Source: Metarhizium brunneum
Taxonomy: Eukaryota > Ascomycota > Sordariomycetes > Hypocreales > Clavicipitaceae
Reading direction: 5' to 3'
NCBI RefSeq assembly: GCF_013426205.1
Contig: NC_089422.1
Coordinates: 9,265,001-9,329,000 of the forward strand
Length of the DNA: 64,000 nt
Part shown: piece after piece, positions 56,601-64,000 of the stretch
Numbering within the stretch: position 1 is the stretch's first letter
Layout of the letters: each line of letters opens with the position of its first letter
Notes under the pieces: model-generated
The model's input: the letters and a program-made list of their open reading frames with translations, nothing else
Told to the model about the DNA's origin: nothing
The model's database searches: none
Program-made: the position numbers and the translations under genes

Positions 56601-56872
56601 GCAGTCCTCTCAATGTCGGGGAAGTGTTCGGTGGAGACCTTGCGGAGATTCGCGCCTTTGTTTTCTTCAACGAAGTTGATGAATTCGTCAAAATTGCAAT
56701 TGGCACCACATCCGGTGGCAATCTTTTTCTCCCCCACGGTCATGGCATCCAGTTTATAAGCATAGTAGAAGTAGAATCGCTCGTAGATGCCAACCTCGGA
56801 GTAGGCGGCTGCCATGACGGCGAGGCCCAAGAGGGCTAGGCCATGCGTGAACCGCATGGTGGCGGAAGTCAA
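53609..56872 (-). CDS. Large secreted protein resembling the non-catalytic part of fungal heat-labile enterotoxin-like proteins
   Basis: Intronless, 1087 residues. Signal peptide within MRFTHGLALLGLAVMAAAYS (a Met six codons in may be the true start). Residues ~25-340 are a charged, mostly helical region without cysteine clusters. A Pro/Gly/Glu linker (GKPPGEKPPNPGEE type, about 345-375) follows, then a hydrophobic region (~430-545: VGKALGAVGGVLYVKGIIDA, TSIVPFLGCAVETG, LLLTPFWPVGIALHLV) and helical sequence to the end, with six cysteines in the last ~110 residues. The central hydrophobic block and following KRDAVWAHALEDIY resemble the C-terminal part of heat-labile enterotoxin-type proteins in entomopathogenic fungi, but no ADP-ribosyltransferase domain is visible, so a toxin activity cannot be asserted. 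It is the largest gene of the right-hand accessory region. Confidence 0.5.
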   Translation of the reverse strand: MTSATMRFTHGLALLGLAVMAAAYSEVGIYERFYFYYAYKLDAMTVGEKKIATGCGANCNFDEFINFVEENKGANLRKVSTEHFPDIERTAELYANSGAATQVREGRVFNGVGNYGELFEKVRTRLEGLQHKTNYEYDKLSGEELATKVQEVKTKLMESLKQVWQGRVRASLSSFKPYEGFKIVETADGKAVDFKATLEAKENKGAITEEHLKKLWDEHVENFKGADAVKEFKPLKDWHPAIVEENGIISMRSSLEGAVESGWIPKDSKWLQRNWKKSYDIGHSRNVDSVGDTYKALETKLCPGAPSRRDFGLLRKRQALLCIRAAEIEKTMDIKAGDVDNGGKPPGEKPPNPGEEGKPPGEKNIPASEEQVKRANSVSENSFEKSAEKRLGKVPKSFEEKYGTNSYKELRTKALEYKPLEPNSPKIRSGGTGLSKVGKALGAVGGVLYVKGIIDAFRDHVSPLHFFAAVTSIVPFLGCAVETGASVEDKVPAGFIVAEGVLCNVADALLLTPFWPVGIALHLVNAVVKFFRPPPTPPTVLELAEKRDAVWAHALEDIYRYTYSAYETQQKSSFAFKTENALFFDSLNVLSESADTIGSLNATGSAELFDPKLFPDQSAVPDAAELETRSKEAITNLEEEEWGAVLRRQRNTLLRTAIATANGSLFELDKAAVDVNDKFIKYIESPEFKETYPNSGWQGEKILAFFKNWATSIRKHPELGVAGPAGLLLAIPAGEDKDFEYPDIHTFINKRVEETTEYVRSKPPVLPRALDVSFVLGQSKALLNLPKDTLSPLSFLEVEVSSASEKPLSPLYLQTLVVRHTREIVDVMYGRMKESDLKDTDFAVQDPELLKNFRLLIAMKLGAVHDADRVAEIQRRHPSGYDPELLNHRGLVRAITPYIPVVLENPTDPVPVSHYLTMVSGLEKTLVDEALQARVAKYVETQDEATKSFWEEQKKNFNSLKAIAEKITGVLARPPSMPGDFLAKHKPTCVSKGQDETMCQYLVEACYFAENMGDEFVNQCLDAAVSLEKTREHKVDLCAKFPSYNSCELAIHDCDKTYRNSMYTVLFECAARAAPDREAEYAKMAAE

Positions 56873-58311
56873 TATCTGTAAGTAAAGAATGTGGTGAAGA
56901 ATAAACTAATGAATGAATGTGTGAAGCGAGTGAGTTGATGAAGTGATGGGTGAAGCCCGTGAAGAAGATGGGATCCAAGTGGAAAACGACATGAAGATAT
57001 ATACTCCATTCTTGCTTACATGCCGGGACATAACGAAACTTGCTTTCTCTTCTTCTCGTGTAGTTGGAAGTATATGCCTCGTGATGACATGACCACTAGC
57101 TTCCATGGCTAGTTTGCCGAGTGGATAGGCATAGGACAAGATGGCTATGCCGTCATGTCATGCTATTGTCCAGATTATGCAGGATCGCATGATTATGCAC
57201 ATGAATATGCGTCGGTATACGAACAGCATGCTGGAATGAAGAAAGGGATTTCCGAGATGGTGATCGTCACAGACGTGCGGCATTGTAGATCGACATAGCC
57301 ATGCCGGCAGTGCAGCCGCCTTGCTGCGTGCTTGACCATCATGACTCTTGGTTTCTTGGCATATACTGAAACGAAAGTGCATAATGGCATGAATTGAGAC
57401 TATTTTGCAAAGAGCAAGTAGTGAAGGCTGCGTCAGAATTTTTGGGAACCCTTGTGGTGCTGAGTTTGAGGCTGGCAGCCGAGTTGTCGGTCAAAGCCGA
57501 TGATACGACATAACCACGACTCGCAAGCCGAGGGAATTTCTGTCGTAGGGACGCGTGCTTGGAGGGTATGAAGTGGGATGAAACATTGAGAAAGTTACCA
57601 TTCGACATGTAATTAAACAGGGTGATTCACCCTCACTGGGCTGTTGGTGATATTACCTTGCTTTTGCAACACGTGTCTTTGACAAGAGACGGAAGAGAAG
57701 GAGACATGGATGTATGCCTCTAGCAAGTGCCATCAAGGGACACCAACTGATGGGAAGCAATACGATGCTCCACGAGAGTCAGGCGACGTGCTCGGTACGA
57801 GTTGACCTCCAATGCCGGGCTCCCCAATTTTGCTCTCCGGGGCGATGCATAAGCGATAACTCCGCGGTAATAGCCCCTGCTTGGGATACCCATTTCCCCG
57901 GTATCGGCTATGAAAATAAGGACTGCGAGTTGAGCCCGACGGCCGGGGTTCAAGCTCGCGAATCGCACGATGAAGCGCCAAGTGATGTTGGTCGTCTTTC
58001 CACGTGTAGGCTCCATGTCTCTGGTAATAACGAGGATGGAAACTCTAGAATGACTCGGCTCGGTGGAGACCGGAGGGATTATCCGTTACATATGTACCCT
58101 TATTGCGCTGCGCAATGATCGACGGCGACAACTACCGATGCGCGACAAAGAGACCAGACGCATTGCCGTTGCCTGACGTGTGTCAATGTTTCATAGACTT
58201 GTCAGCTAGTTCATAGTGCGAGGCTTTTGTTGCACTAAAAGCTCGTGGTGTGAGGATGCATAACGCCGAATATAACCCCAGACTAGCGTGACGCACATAA
58301 GGCTGTGTCTT
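56873..58311. other. Intergenic upstream of the large secreted protein gene
   Basis: About 1.4 kb. A TATA-like GTATATATC near 56996-57004 on the minus strand is a plausible promoter element of the large secreted gene. GATA-type TTATC and CGG-rich elements occur near 57830-57870. Open frames are short and unconvincing. Confidence 0.4.
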
Positions 58312-58341
58312 GTCATGCCATGCCATGCCATGCCATGCTTA
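58312..58341. repeat. Short (CATGC)n tandem repeat
   Basis: About five CATGC/TGCCA pentamers in a row, upstream of a small secreted-protein gene. Confidence 0.55.
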
Positions 58342-58543
58342 TTGCCAACTGTTGTGAAGAAGGCGCGTTCACATGGCGGTCATCTGATCCAACTTGTCCG
58401 GATACTTGCATGATGCTGTAGACGTCTGAGATATATATATCCCAACGTCTAGTCCTGCCTTTGCTTCTACAGGCCAGCATTCATCCGTACTCGCTCATTG
58501 TTCCCACATCCACACACTCATTTAAAACACACCAAAGCGTCAA

Positions 58544-58811
58544 AATGGTTCGATTTGCTGCCGTTGCCCTGGCCTGTGAGTTGCTCTACCTCTGTTTCCA
58601 CGCATCATGCCCAGCTAACGCAGCCGCAGTGGCCGCCACCTTCATGACCGTCGCTGCCAGCGCCGACGCGCCCCAGCACGGCACCGTCCAGCACCTTGAG
58701 CAGCGCCAGGAGGATGCCAAGCAAAAGGAAGAGTTGTCACAGCTGTTCCTGGAATACGCAAAGACGGCCGACGATATAAAGAATCTGATGAACAAGTTGG
58801 CGGGAAAGTGA
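58544..58811 (+). CDS. Small secreted protein
   Basis: Starts MVRFAAVALA; a GTGAGT..GCAG intron (about 58576-58632) joins to AATFMTVAASADAPQHGTVQ, giving a ~70-residue protein with a signal peptide ending around ASA. Two alternative 3' splice sites six bases apart keep the frame. Reading through without splicing also leaves the frame open but puts a Cys-rich stretch into the leader. The mature peptide (~45 residues) is a charged helix, QKEELSQLFLEYAKTADDIK, without cysteines. A TATATATATCC sequence lies near 58433. No family was recognised. Confidence 0.62.
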
Positions 58812-59216
58812 CGTGTCCGCAGATGACGACGGGCCCGGCAGTCAAGGTGAATCGATTGATTCCCTCTTCTACTCGGCGGCGTCTAAGCGGCAGTGTATTG
58901 TCATGTCTGGGTGGCCGTATGCCCCCCACGTTAGTCACGGAGAGAAAATGTTGCGCATTTGATAAAACATCTACCCCGTCTCCTGTGACACTATATTCGC
59001 TTCCCCTTGTGATTAATCGTCCCACGCCGCCGGATTTCAACTGCCGAGCGGGTCTATGTCCTAGTACCTCACGACATCGAGGTAAGCGAGACGTTGTGGG
59101 GTGTTTGTTCCCGGGGTCAATGACCAATCGGAAAATTGCGGTAAATTTAAATCTTGAAATAGAAATTAAACGGCCAGTAACCGGAGCAGAGGGGCCCCCG
59201 CAATGACCCGCCTGCC

Positions 59217-59320
59217 TCGTAATCTCTTTAGTTGCCCAATGGCTCGTGGAGACTCGCTTACCCAGGAGACTTGTATGGCAGAAGAGGCCCCACGAGCCAC
59301 ATTGCAGCTAAAGAGATGCG
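59217..59320. ncRNA. Strong imperfect hairpin (MITE remnant or small-RNA precursor candidate)
   Basis: The left arm ATCTCTTTAGTTGCC.. and the right arm (reverse complement ATCTCTTTAGCTGCA..) pair over 30 positions. Two 10-bp perfect blocks (ATCTCTTTAG and TGGCTCGTGG) flank a 3-bp match and a 4-nt internal loop. The terminal loop is about 37 nt. No terminal repeats of a known element. Transcription is unproven. Confidence 0.5.
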
Positions 59321-59761
59321 GAAAATTCCACTTGACCTGTTCAGGGGCAGTTGAAACCGAAATGTCAAGTCCATCCATGTCGGTTCGTCCCTGAAAGCAC
59401 CCCGCCAGTGTGACCCACACACCGACCGTCCAGATTACTTTGCATTGAACCCCGCGCACCACCTGGTGGTGATGAACTTTGGGGGATGTGATTTTTAATG
59501 GCCAGGCGCGAATGTGAAAGGGAGCTTTCAAGTATACATGCATATCCATTGTATTTTTTTGCATTCCTCAACCTGACTGAAAATTTTGCTGGCGCTACAG
59601 TATGTAAAGACTAAATATATAAACACCATGTGCTTGGTTATACCCAAACTACCCGTTGACAACTAAGTAGGTAACGTCATCGGGTAGAGAACCGTGTTAT
59701 TCCAGAGAAAATACCATACAAACACGCATCGCAATACGTGGCCAGACGTATGCCTTGTCGA

Positions 59762-60583
59762 TTATTCCTCCAGCCCCGATTCTTTCAACAACGTCACCAC
59801 CTTGTCGTTCCCCCCTTGCTTCGCCGCCCACAAGACCGACCGATCCTTTGTATCCTTGAACCACACATCGGCACCTTTACTCATCAAGTATGCCACCGGC
59901 TCATGTTGGCCCTTGTACGCCGCGCGATACAAGGCGGTCCCCCGCTCGTCCCTCTCAATCACCACCGAATTGAACCACCATCCCTCTACCAGCTCCAGAT
60001 CAGCACCATGGTCAACCAGCAACTGCAGCGCCTCCATATTGCCCCGTTCGGCCGCGGCAATATGCGCGCCGCTCTCGTCCGGGTGCCATCTGTGCTGAAG
60101 CATCAGACGTAGCATCTCCAGCGACGGATGCTCGCCAACGACGGCCCAAGTACCCGGCTCTACATCGTCGTATCCCCATGCCTGGTTGGGGTCCACGCCA
60201 TTCTCCAGGAGCAAGCGTGCAATCTCGACGTCGCCATGGTATGCTGCAAAGCTCAGTGCGTCGCCTATAAATTCGCTATGGTGCCCGCCAATCTCGACTC
60301 CGTTTCGGACAAGCGCCTGCCACACGGCAAGGGAGCGCGCCCAGCACACTTGGTGGTAAAAGTCGTTGTTTAACGAGTCTGGCGCTAGCTGGAACCCTTG
60401 GCTAAAGACCCAGTTGAGCATGTCGACCTGTTTTGCTTTTGCTGCGCGCCCTGCTATTCCCCTGAGCAAATCCGACTGTTTCGACGGGTCTGCTGATGTG
60501 TAGAATTCTGAGACGCCTTGGATGTTGCCGTTGGCGATGTCGTCCCCCACTTTGTCTGGCAACAAATTTGCGGTAGACGACAT
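59762..60583 (-). CDS. Ankyrin-repeat protein
   Basis: Single exon, 273 residues from MSSTANLLPDKVGDDIANG. Ankyrin helices follow in order: GDALSFAAYHGDVEIARLLLENGVDPN, AAERGNMEALQLLVDHGADLELV, GTALYRAAYKGQHEPVAYLMSKGADVWF and VLWAAKQGGNDKVVTLLKES, with two diverged repeats before them. There is no signal peptide, so it is a cytosolic or nuclear protein-binding module. No other domain is present. Ankyrin-only proteins are numerous in hypocrealean genomes; the partner is unknown. Upstream Met codons in the T-rich leader are less likely starts. Confidence 0.85.
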   Translation of the reverse strand: MSSTANLLPDKVGDDIANGNIQGVSEFYTSADPSKQSDLLRGIAGRAAKAKQVDMLNWVFSQGFQLAPDSLNNDFYHQVCWARSLAVWQALVRNGVEIGGHHSEFIGDALSFAAYHGDVEIARLLLENGVDPNQAWGYDDVEPGTWAVVGEHPSLEMLRLMLQHRWHPDESGAHIAAAERGNMEALQLLVDHGADLELVEGWWFNSVVIERDERGTALYRAAYKGQHEPVAYLMSKGADVWFKDTKDRSVLWAAKQGGNDKVVTLLKESGLEE

Positions 60584-62044
60584 GATGAACAGAGCAGATG
60601 AGTGTACGGTAAATGAGAAGGCTTGACTCTTTTTATTTTTATTTTTTTTTGGTTGTGGAATGACGAAATGGAAGGTGATTTGAATGATTTGTCGGCGATG
60701 ACGAAATTTGGAACTGACTTCGGAGTTGGTTAATCCGGCTCCTGGGCTGAGTTGTGACGGCTCTTGTGAGACGGCCAAAACATCCTCCCCGTCAGCAACC
60801 GGAGGCTTGTGCTACAAAGTGTGCTGGACCGAGCTTGGTCCTTGTTCTGAGACGAATCAGGCTGCTCACAATTATTTGCGAAGGGAGAAAGGGGGGGGGA
60901 TGGTTGCCACCGAGTTCGAGTCATGCTTTCACGTGTTGTTACCATGCTGATCTTTCACATGTAGAAACAGTCGGCGACATATTCCAAATGCACTACCCGG
61001 GCTCAGTATAGACGTCTCGGCTGCAATTTCCCCCTCGAAAGTTGGAGACGAAGCAACAACTACTGCCCGGAGCTTACGCCTGGGTCACACCAACTGCAAC
61101 AATTTGTTTCAATTGACGTCTTGGTCCGAGCAGCCCTGCGTTGGGCACTGATCGCCGACACTGCCTCTGCCTTGCTTACTTGCGGAGGTGCCAGTGAACA
61201 ACGGCGACGGGCCGTTGAAGGATTGGGAGTGCATCAAGTTTCGTGCCGTCTAGGAAAAGGTAGGACTCGTCTACGTTATCATGGCAAATTTTAGACGTCT
61301 CCGCAACTAGGATCCTCCTTTGTTTTTCGGTGATTTCGGAAGGATTGGTGGTCGCTAAACGTGGTGCATATTGCCCACGACAAATCAGCGTTTATGAGCA
61401 CAAGCTGTTGGCGGAGACGTCTGCTGAAACAACGGAATCCTGGAAAGAGCAAGACAGAAGACAGGGCTATTTGATGCTGATGAATCTCGCGGAGGAGGTA
61501 AACATGCTGCTGCATGCCCAACTGCAATCCCATCGGGGAGTGTCCGAGACGGCATTCTACCATGCTGCAAATGTCCTCCAAAGCAGTCCCCAGGTGCTTT
61601 TCCGGCTCCTCACGGAGGTGGTGCTGGCCGACTAGGATGATTCCCGTGCCGTTATCCTTTGGAGTGTAAGCCGAGATCGGTAGCGGTTAAGGCAGAATTC
61701 TTTTTTTCGCCACCAAAGATACGCAATAAGTGTATCGCGACATGAATGAAGCTGCGGAATATGGCTCACTTCGTATTGAGAACGCTGTACAACGAGACCT
61801 ACCAGAGTCAGCACCGTATGACCCCTTGCGCGTCGTAGCCGTGTCAGTATCTCGTAGCACGAAATAATGGCAGTCTGAGGTTTCTGAGAGAAGAGGAAGC
61901 TCTATGCCCAAGGCTAAACTATAAACATGGCCTCATTCCACGAGACTCCTCAGCTTCTGTTCTGAATCATCACCCAAACGCACTCCATCATCTATACTCT
62001 TTCAAACTACTTGCTCTGCATCCACAAGTTGGCTCCAGCCAAAT
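60584..62044. other. Intergenic with one unsupported frame
   Basis: About 1.46 kb. A 101-codon frame at 61330-61635 looks somewhat protein-like (helical, Leu/Gln-rich) but has no domain or conserved motif. The end near 61915 has a CTATAAAC TATA-like element and a CT-rich leader for the next gene. Confidence 0.35.
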
Positions 62045-62704
62045 ATGATGTACTCTACCTCCAACCGCAAAGGCGGAGTCCTCCTCTTCCTATTTTCCCT
62101 CCTGAGCTCCTTGCTCCTCTTTTCCTCACAGTCAGGTACTGCCCTTGGAGCCCCTGTCAGCGACCTCAGCAGCCTTGAGCTCTATCCTCGCAACAAGCAC
62201 ATCCCAGACAAGAATGAAGTCGTGGAATTGATCAGGGATGGCAAAGACTTCCACAAGTACGCCAAGGAGGGGCATCCACACAAGGACAAGGCTGCTTTCT
62301 TCTCGGGCCAAGGCAGGCAGACGATTGCCAAAATCAGAGACTGGGCGACGGCGAAAAAGCAGGGACTCACCACAGTCCGCGACATCTGGAAGAGCGACAA
62401 CTTCTACCAGCAGGGCCAGTACAAGGACATTGACGCCGAGACCTTTAGAGACTTCCAGAAGGCGTTTTCCAAGTACTATGCGCAGCAGGCAAAGGGAAAG
62501 GCCTACCTCATCTTCCCGCATGATCAGACGCCCAAAAGGGACGGCATTTTCTGGAGCGTCGAGCTCGATGAAATTATCAGCCATGGCAAGGTGGACGTGA
62601 TCATCTGGCTTGATCAGAACAAGATAGGCGAAAAGGAGTATCATCAGGATAACGAAGAGAGAATCTATTGGAAGAAGGGTGAGAGGAAGCCTGACGGCGC
62701 GTAA
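62045..62704 (+). CDS. Secreted ADP-ribosyl cyclase-like (NADase-fold) candidate
   Basis: Single exon, 219 residues. The signal peptide spans MMYSTSNRKGGVLLF and the hydrophobic stretch up to about residue 37. Mature segments follow the order of ADP-ribosyl cyclases: KAAFFSGQG (family FWSG), LTTVRDIW, FQKAFSKYYAQQAKGKAYLI, then GIFWSVELDEI, in which the Glu lies where the catalytic Glu of CD38 and Aplysia cyclase sits (FGSVEV, FGKYEL), and GKVDVIIWLDQ. It lacks the vertebrate disulphide cysteines, as bacterial relatives do. If correct, it would cleave or cyclise NAD outside the fungal cell or in a host. The identification is by motif order only; no activity can be claimed. Confidence 0.5.
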   Translation: MMYSTSNRKGGVLLFLFSLLSSLLLFSSQSGTALGAPVSDLSSLELYPRNKHIPDKNEVVELIRDGKDFHKYAKEGHPHKDKAAFFSGQGRQTIAKIRDWATAKKQGLTTVRDIWKSDNFYQQGQYKDIDAETFRDFQKAFSKYYAQQAKGKAYLIFPHDQTPKRDGIFWSVELDEIISHGKVDVIIWLDQNKIGEKEYHQDNEERIYWKKGERKPDGA

Positions 62705-63441
62705 AGCTACATATGTAGCGAGCGGCATGCGTAGAGTTTGCGGGTGCAAGGAGCTTCGGGGGGCAAAGGCCAGAGGTGGATGGAATGTGGAACTTTGACT
62801 GGATAGAGTTACCTTCTTCAAGCTGTATGTTGATCGCTATATTTTACAGGTGATAAATGAGATTATCACTTGTTTTTGCCTTTAAATACCACAAATCCTT
62901 TAAGAAAAGTGCATTGATGTTAAGTCAGGAAGTTTTTCAATATATGGATAGCTTATGAGATAGTAGTCCAGGCTATATAGGATGAGTAATTTCCCTCTTG
63001 ATACATCCCCTGTAAGCCGTGAATCCGGTGACCAGGCTCCGTTAAATCTCATCATCTATCAATAGATGCATGCTTTGCCTCAAATATTCGCAGACAATGA
63101 CTTCCGGGTCCACCACGAAACTAACGCCCTGCAGCACTTTATAACGCTCCGGGTCATAAGACGGAGTTCAAACAATAGGCCGTTGGTCAATCACCGCTTA
63201 TAGCCAATGACGCTGTGGTGAGCTTCGGACAGGGCCATGGTATCAACTATGGAACTGGCTCCTTGGTCTTTTCAGCCCAGCCCCAGTGAATAATACATTG
63301 GACGGGGGCACATGATCCAACGATGAGTGACACCAGCTGCCTTGCTGTACTAAAAGAGGAGTACGCTACCATCAATGGGGTAGATGCATTTCTAGACTAT
63401 GCGAAATTTGCCTCAAGTACAAACAAAACTCTTTGATTCCC
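62705..63441. other. Convergent intergenic region
   Basis: About 740 bp between convergent genes. A/T-rich near 62820-62990. No gene, RNA or repeat recognised. Confidence 0.35.
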
Positions 63442-63984
63442 CTACTCTCCGTTTTGTGCACTGTATGTCACCACCTTTGGCTGGGTAGAATCAGTCAACT
63501 TCATTCTGTCGTCAGCGTAAGCAAGCGCCCAATCCTTGAACGGTTCAATATCAAAGGTCCATGCCCAATTCTTCCCTTGCAGCGCCAGAATAACATTCAC
63601 GGTCCAAGTCACGCAGCTCTCCTGCGGATTCGTGTTTTTAACCGGCAAGGGAATGCTGGCAAAAAACTTCTCTAGTTCAAGGTTTAATACATCCTCCGGT
63701 ATATGACCGATAACGATGCGCCCAATAAGCTTGGAACTAAGCTCGGGGTCAATGTTTTCTTTAGGACGGAACCACCAGTTCATGTGAGGATTCTTCATCC
63801 TGAAAGTGGCGGGGTCAATTTCAGATGCATCCGTGGCTTCATACGCATTGCAATCTCGGCCGTGACTACTTTCCGGCATGACCATCATTCCCCAGTGGAA
63901 AGCGTCGTACCCAAAAATTCGCCGGGAATGACCTTTGGAAAGAGTATCCCGATGGTACAAGGCGACGGTAGCTAATCGTGCCAT
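63442..63984 (-). CDS. DUF6914-like protein
   Basis: Single exon, 180 residues from MARLATVALYHRDTLSKGHS; the start is 16 bp inside the window, so an additional upstream exon cannot be excluded. The pattern FGYDAFHWGMMVMPESS with DCNAYEATDAS, NWWFRP, SSKLIGRIVIGHIPEDVLNL and a SCVTWTVNVILALQ segment matches a widespread fungal family of unknown function that I recall as DUF6914. The conserved HWG and WV motifs suggest a small enzyme-like fold, but no catalytic role is known. No signal peptide. Confidence 0.6.
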   Translation of the reverse strand: MARLATVALYHRDTLSKGHSRRIFGYDAFHWGMMVMPESSHGRDCNAYEATDASEIDPATFRMKNPHMNWWFRPKENIDPELSSKLIGRIVIGHIPEDVLNLELEKFFASIPLPVKNTNPQESCVTWTVNVILALQGKNWAWTFDIEPFKDWALAYADDRMKLTDSTQPKVVTYSAQNGE

Positions 63985-64000
63985 GGTGGAGTCTGGTATC

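Noticed and set aside
61330..61635. 101-codon helical frame
   Set aside because: No homologous motif, leader or splice pattern; could not be supported as a gene.

Overview
The window reads as nuclear DNA of a filamentous ascomycete, most likely a hypocrealean fungus of the insect- or nematode-associated Clavicipitaceae type (inference). Genes carry short GT..AG introns, many of about 50-110 bp, intergenic gaps are 0.5-2.9 kb, and the gene set is typically fungal: Sin3, TAF2, Erg10, Snu114, a HET-domain protein, a DUF7707 GPI-type protein and a CVNH lectin. Several secreted proteins resemble families expanded in entomopathogens. No tRNA, rRNA or CRISPR could be supported.

Region 1 (1-25 kb) is mostly conserved housekeeping. 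On the minus strand lie the N-terminal part of the Sin3 co-repressor (continuing off the left edge), TAF2 of TFIID, a SAS4-domain chromatin protein, an IQ-motif calmodulin-binding protein and a PX-domain protein. On the plus strand follow a DUF7707 surface protein, a GNAT-like acetyltransferase and a CDP-alcohol phosphotransferase of phospholipid synthesis. A fold-back MITE-like element sits at 19.8-20.0 kb.

Region 2 (25-34 kb) is accessory. It has two related nucleotidyltransferase-fold proteins with basic nuclear-targeting-like tails, copies of a roughly 170-bp MITE (one with RIP-like transitions), degenerate A/G-rich tandem repeats, a relic of a Helitron-type PIF1-like helicase, and a divergent pair of secreted proteins: a Cys-rich one whose C-terminus is supplied by a MITE, and a beta-rich protein resembling aerolysin-fold pore formers.

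Region 3 (34-45.6 kb) returns to conserved genes: Erg10 and Snu114 diverge from a shared promoter, followed by a very GC-rich secreted GMC oxidoreductase, an SDR gene with two compensating frameshifts, and a cyanovirin-N homologue.

Region 4 (45.6-64 kb) is again accessory. It contains a decayed intradiol dioxygenase/MFS locus flanked by MITEs, a secreted trypsin with an acidic tail, an AT-rich block, a HET-domain gene, an interstitial telomere-like motif, a 1087-residue secreted protein resembling the non-catalytic part of fungal heat-labile enterotoxin-type proteins, a small secreted protein, a strong hairpin, an ankyrin protein, a secreted ADP-ribosyl-cyclase-like candidate and a DUF6914-like protein. 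Function calls come from reading motifs without database searches; exon borders were inferred from splice signals and reading-frame continuity.
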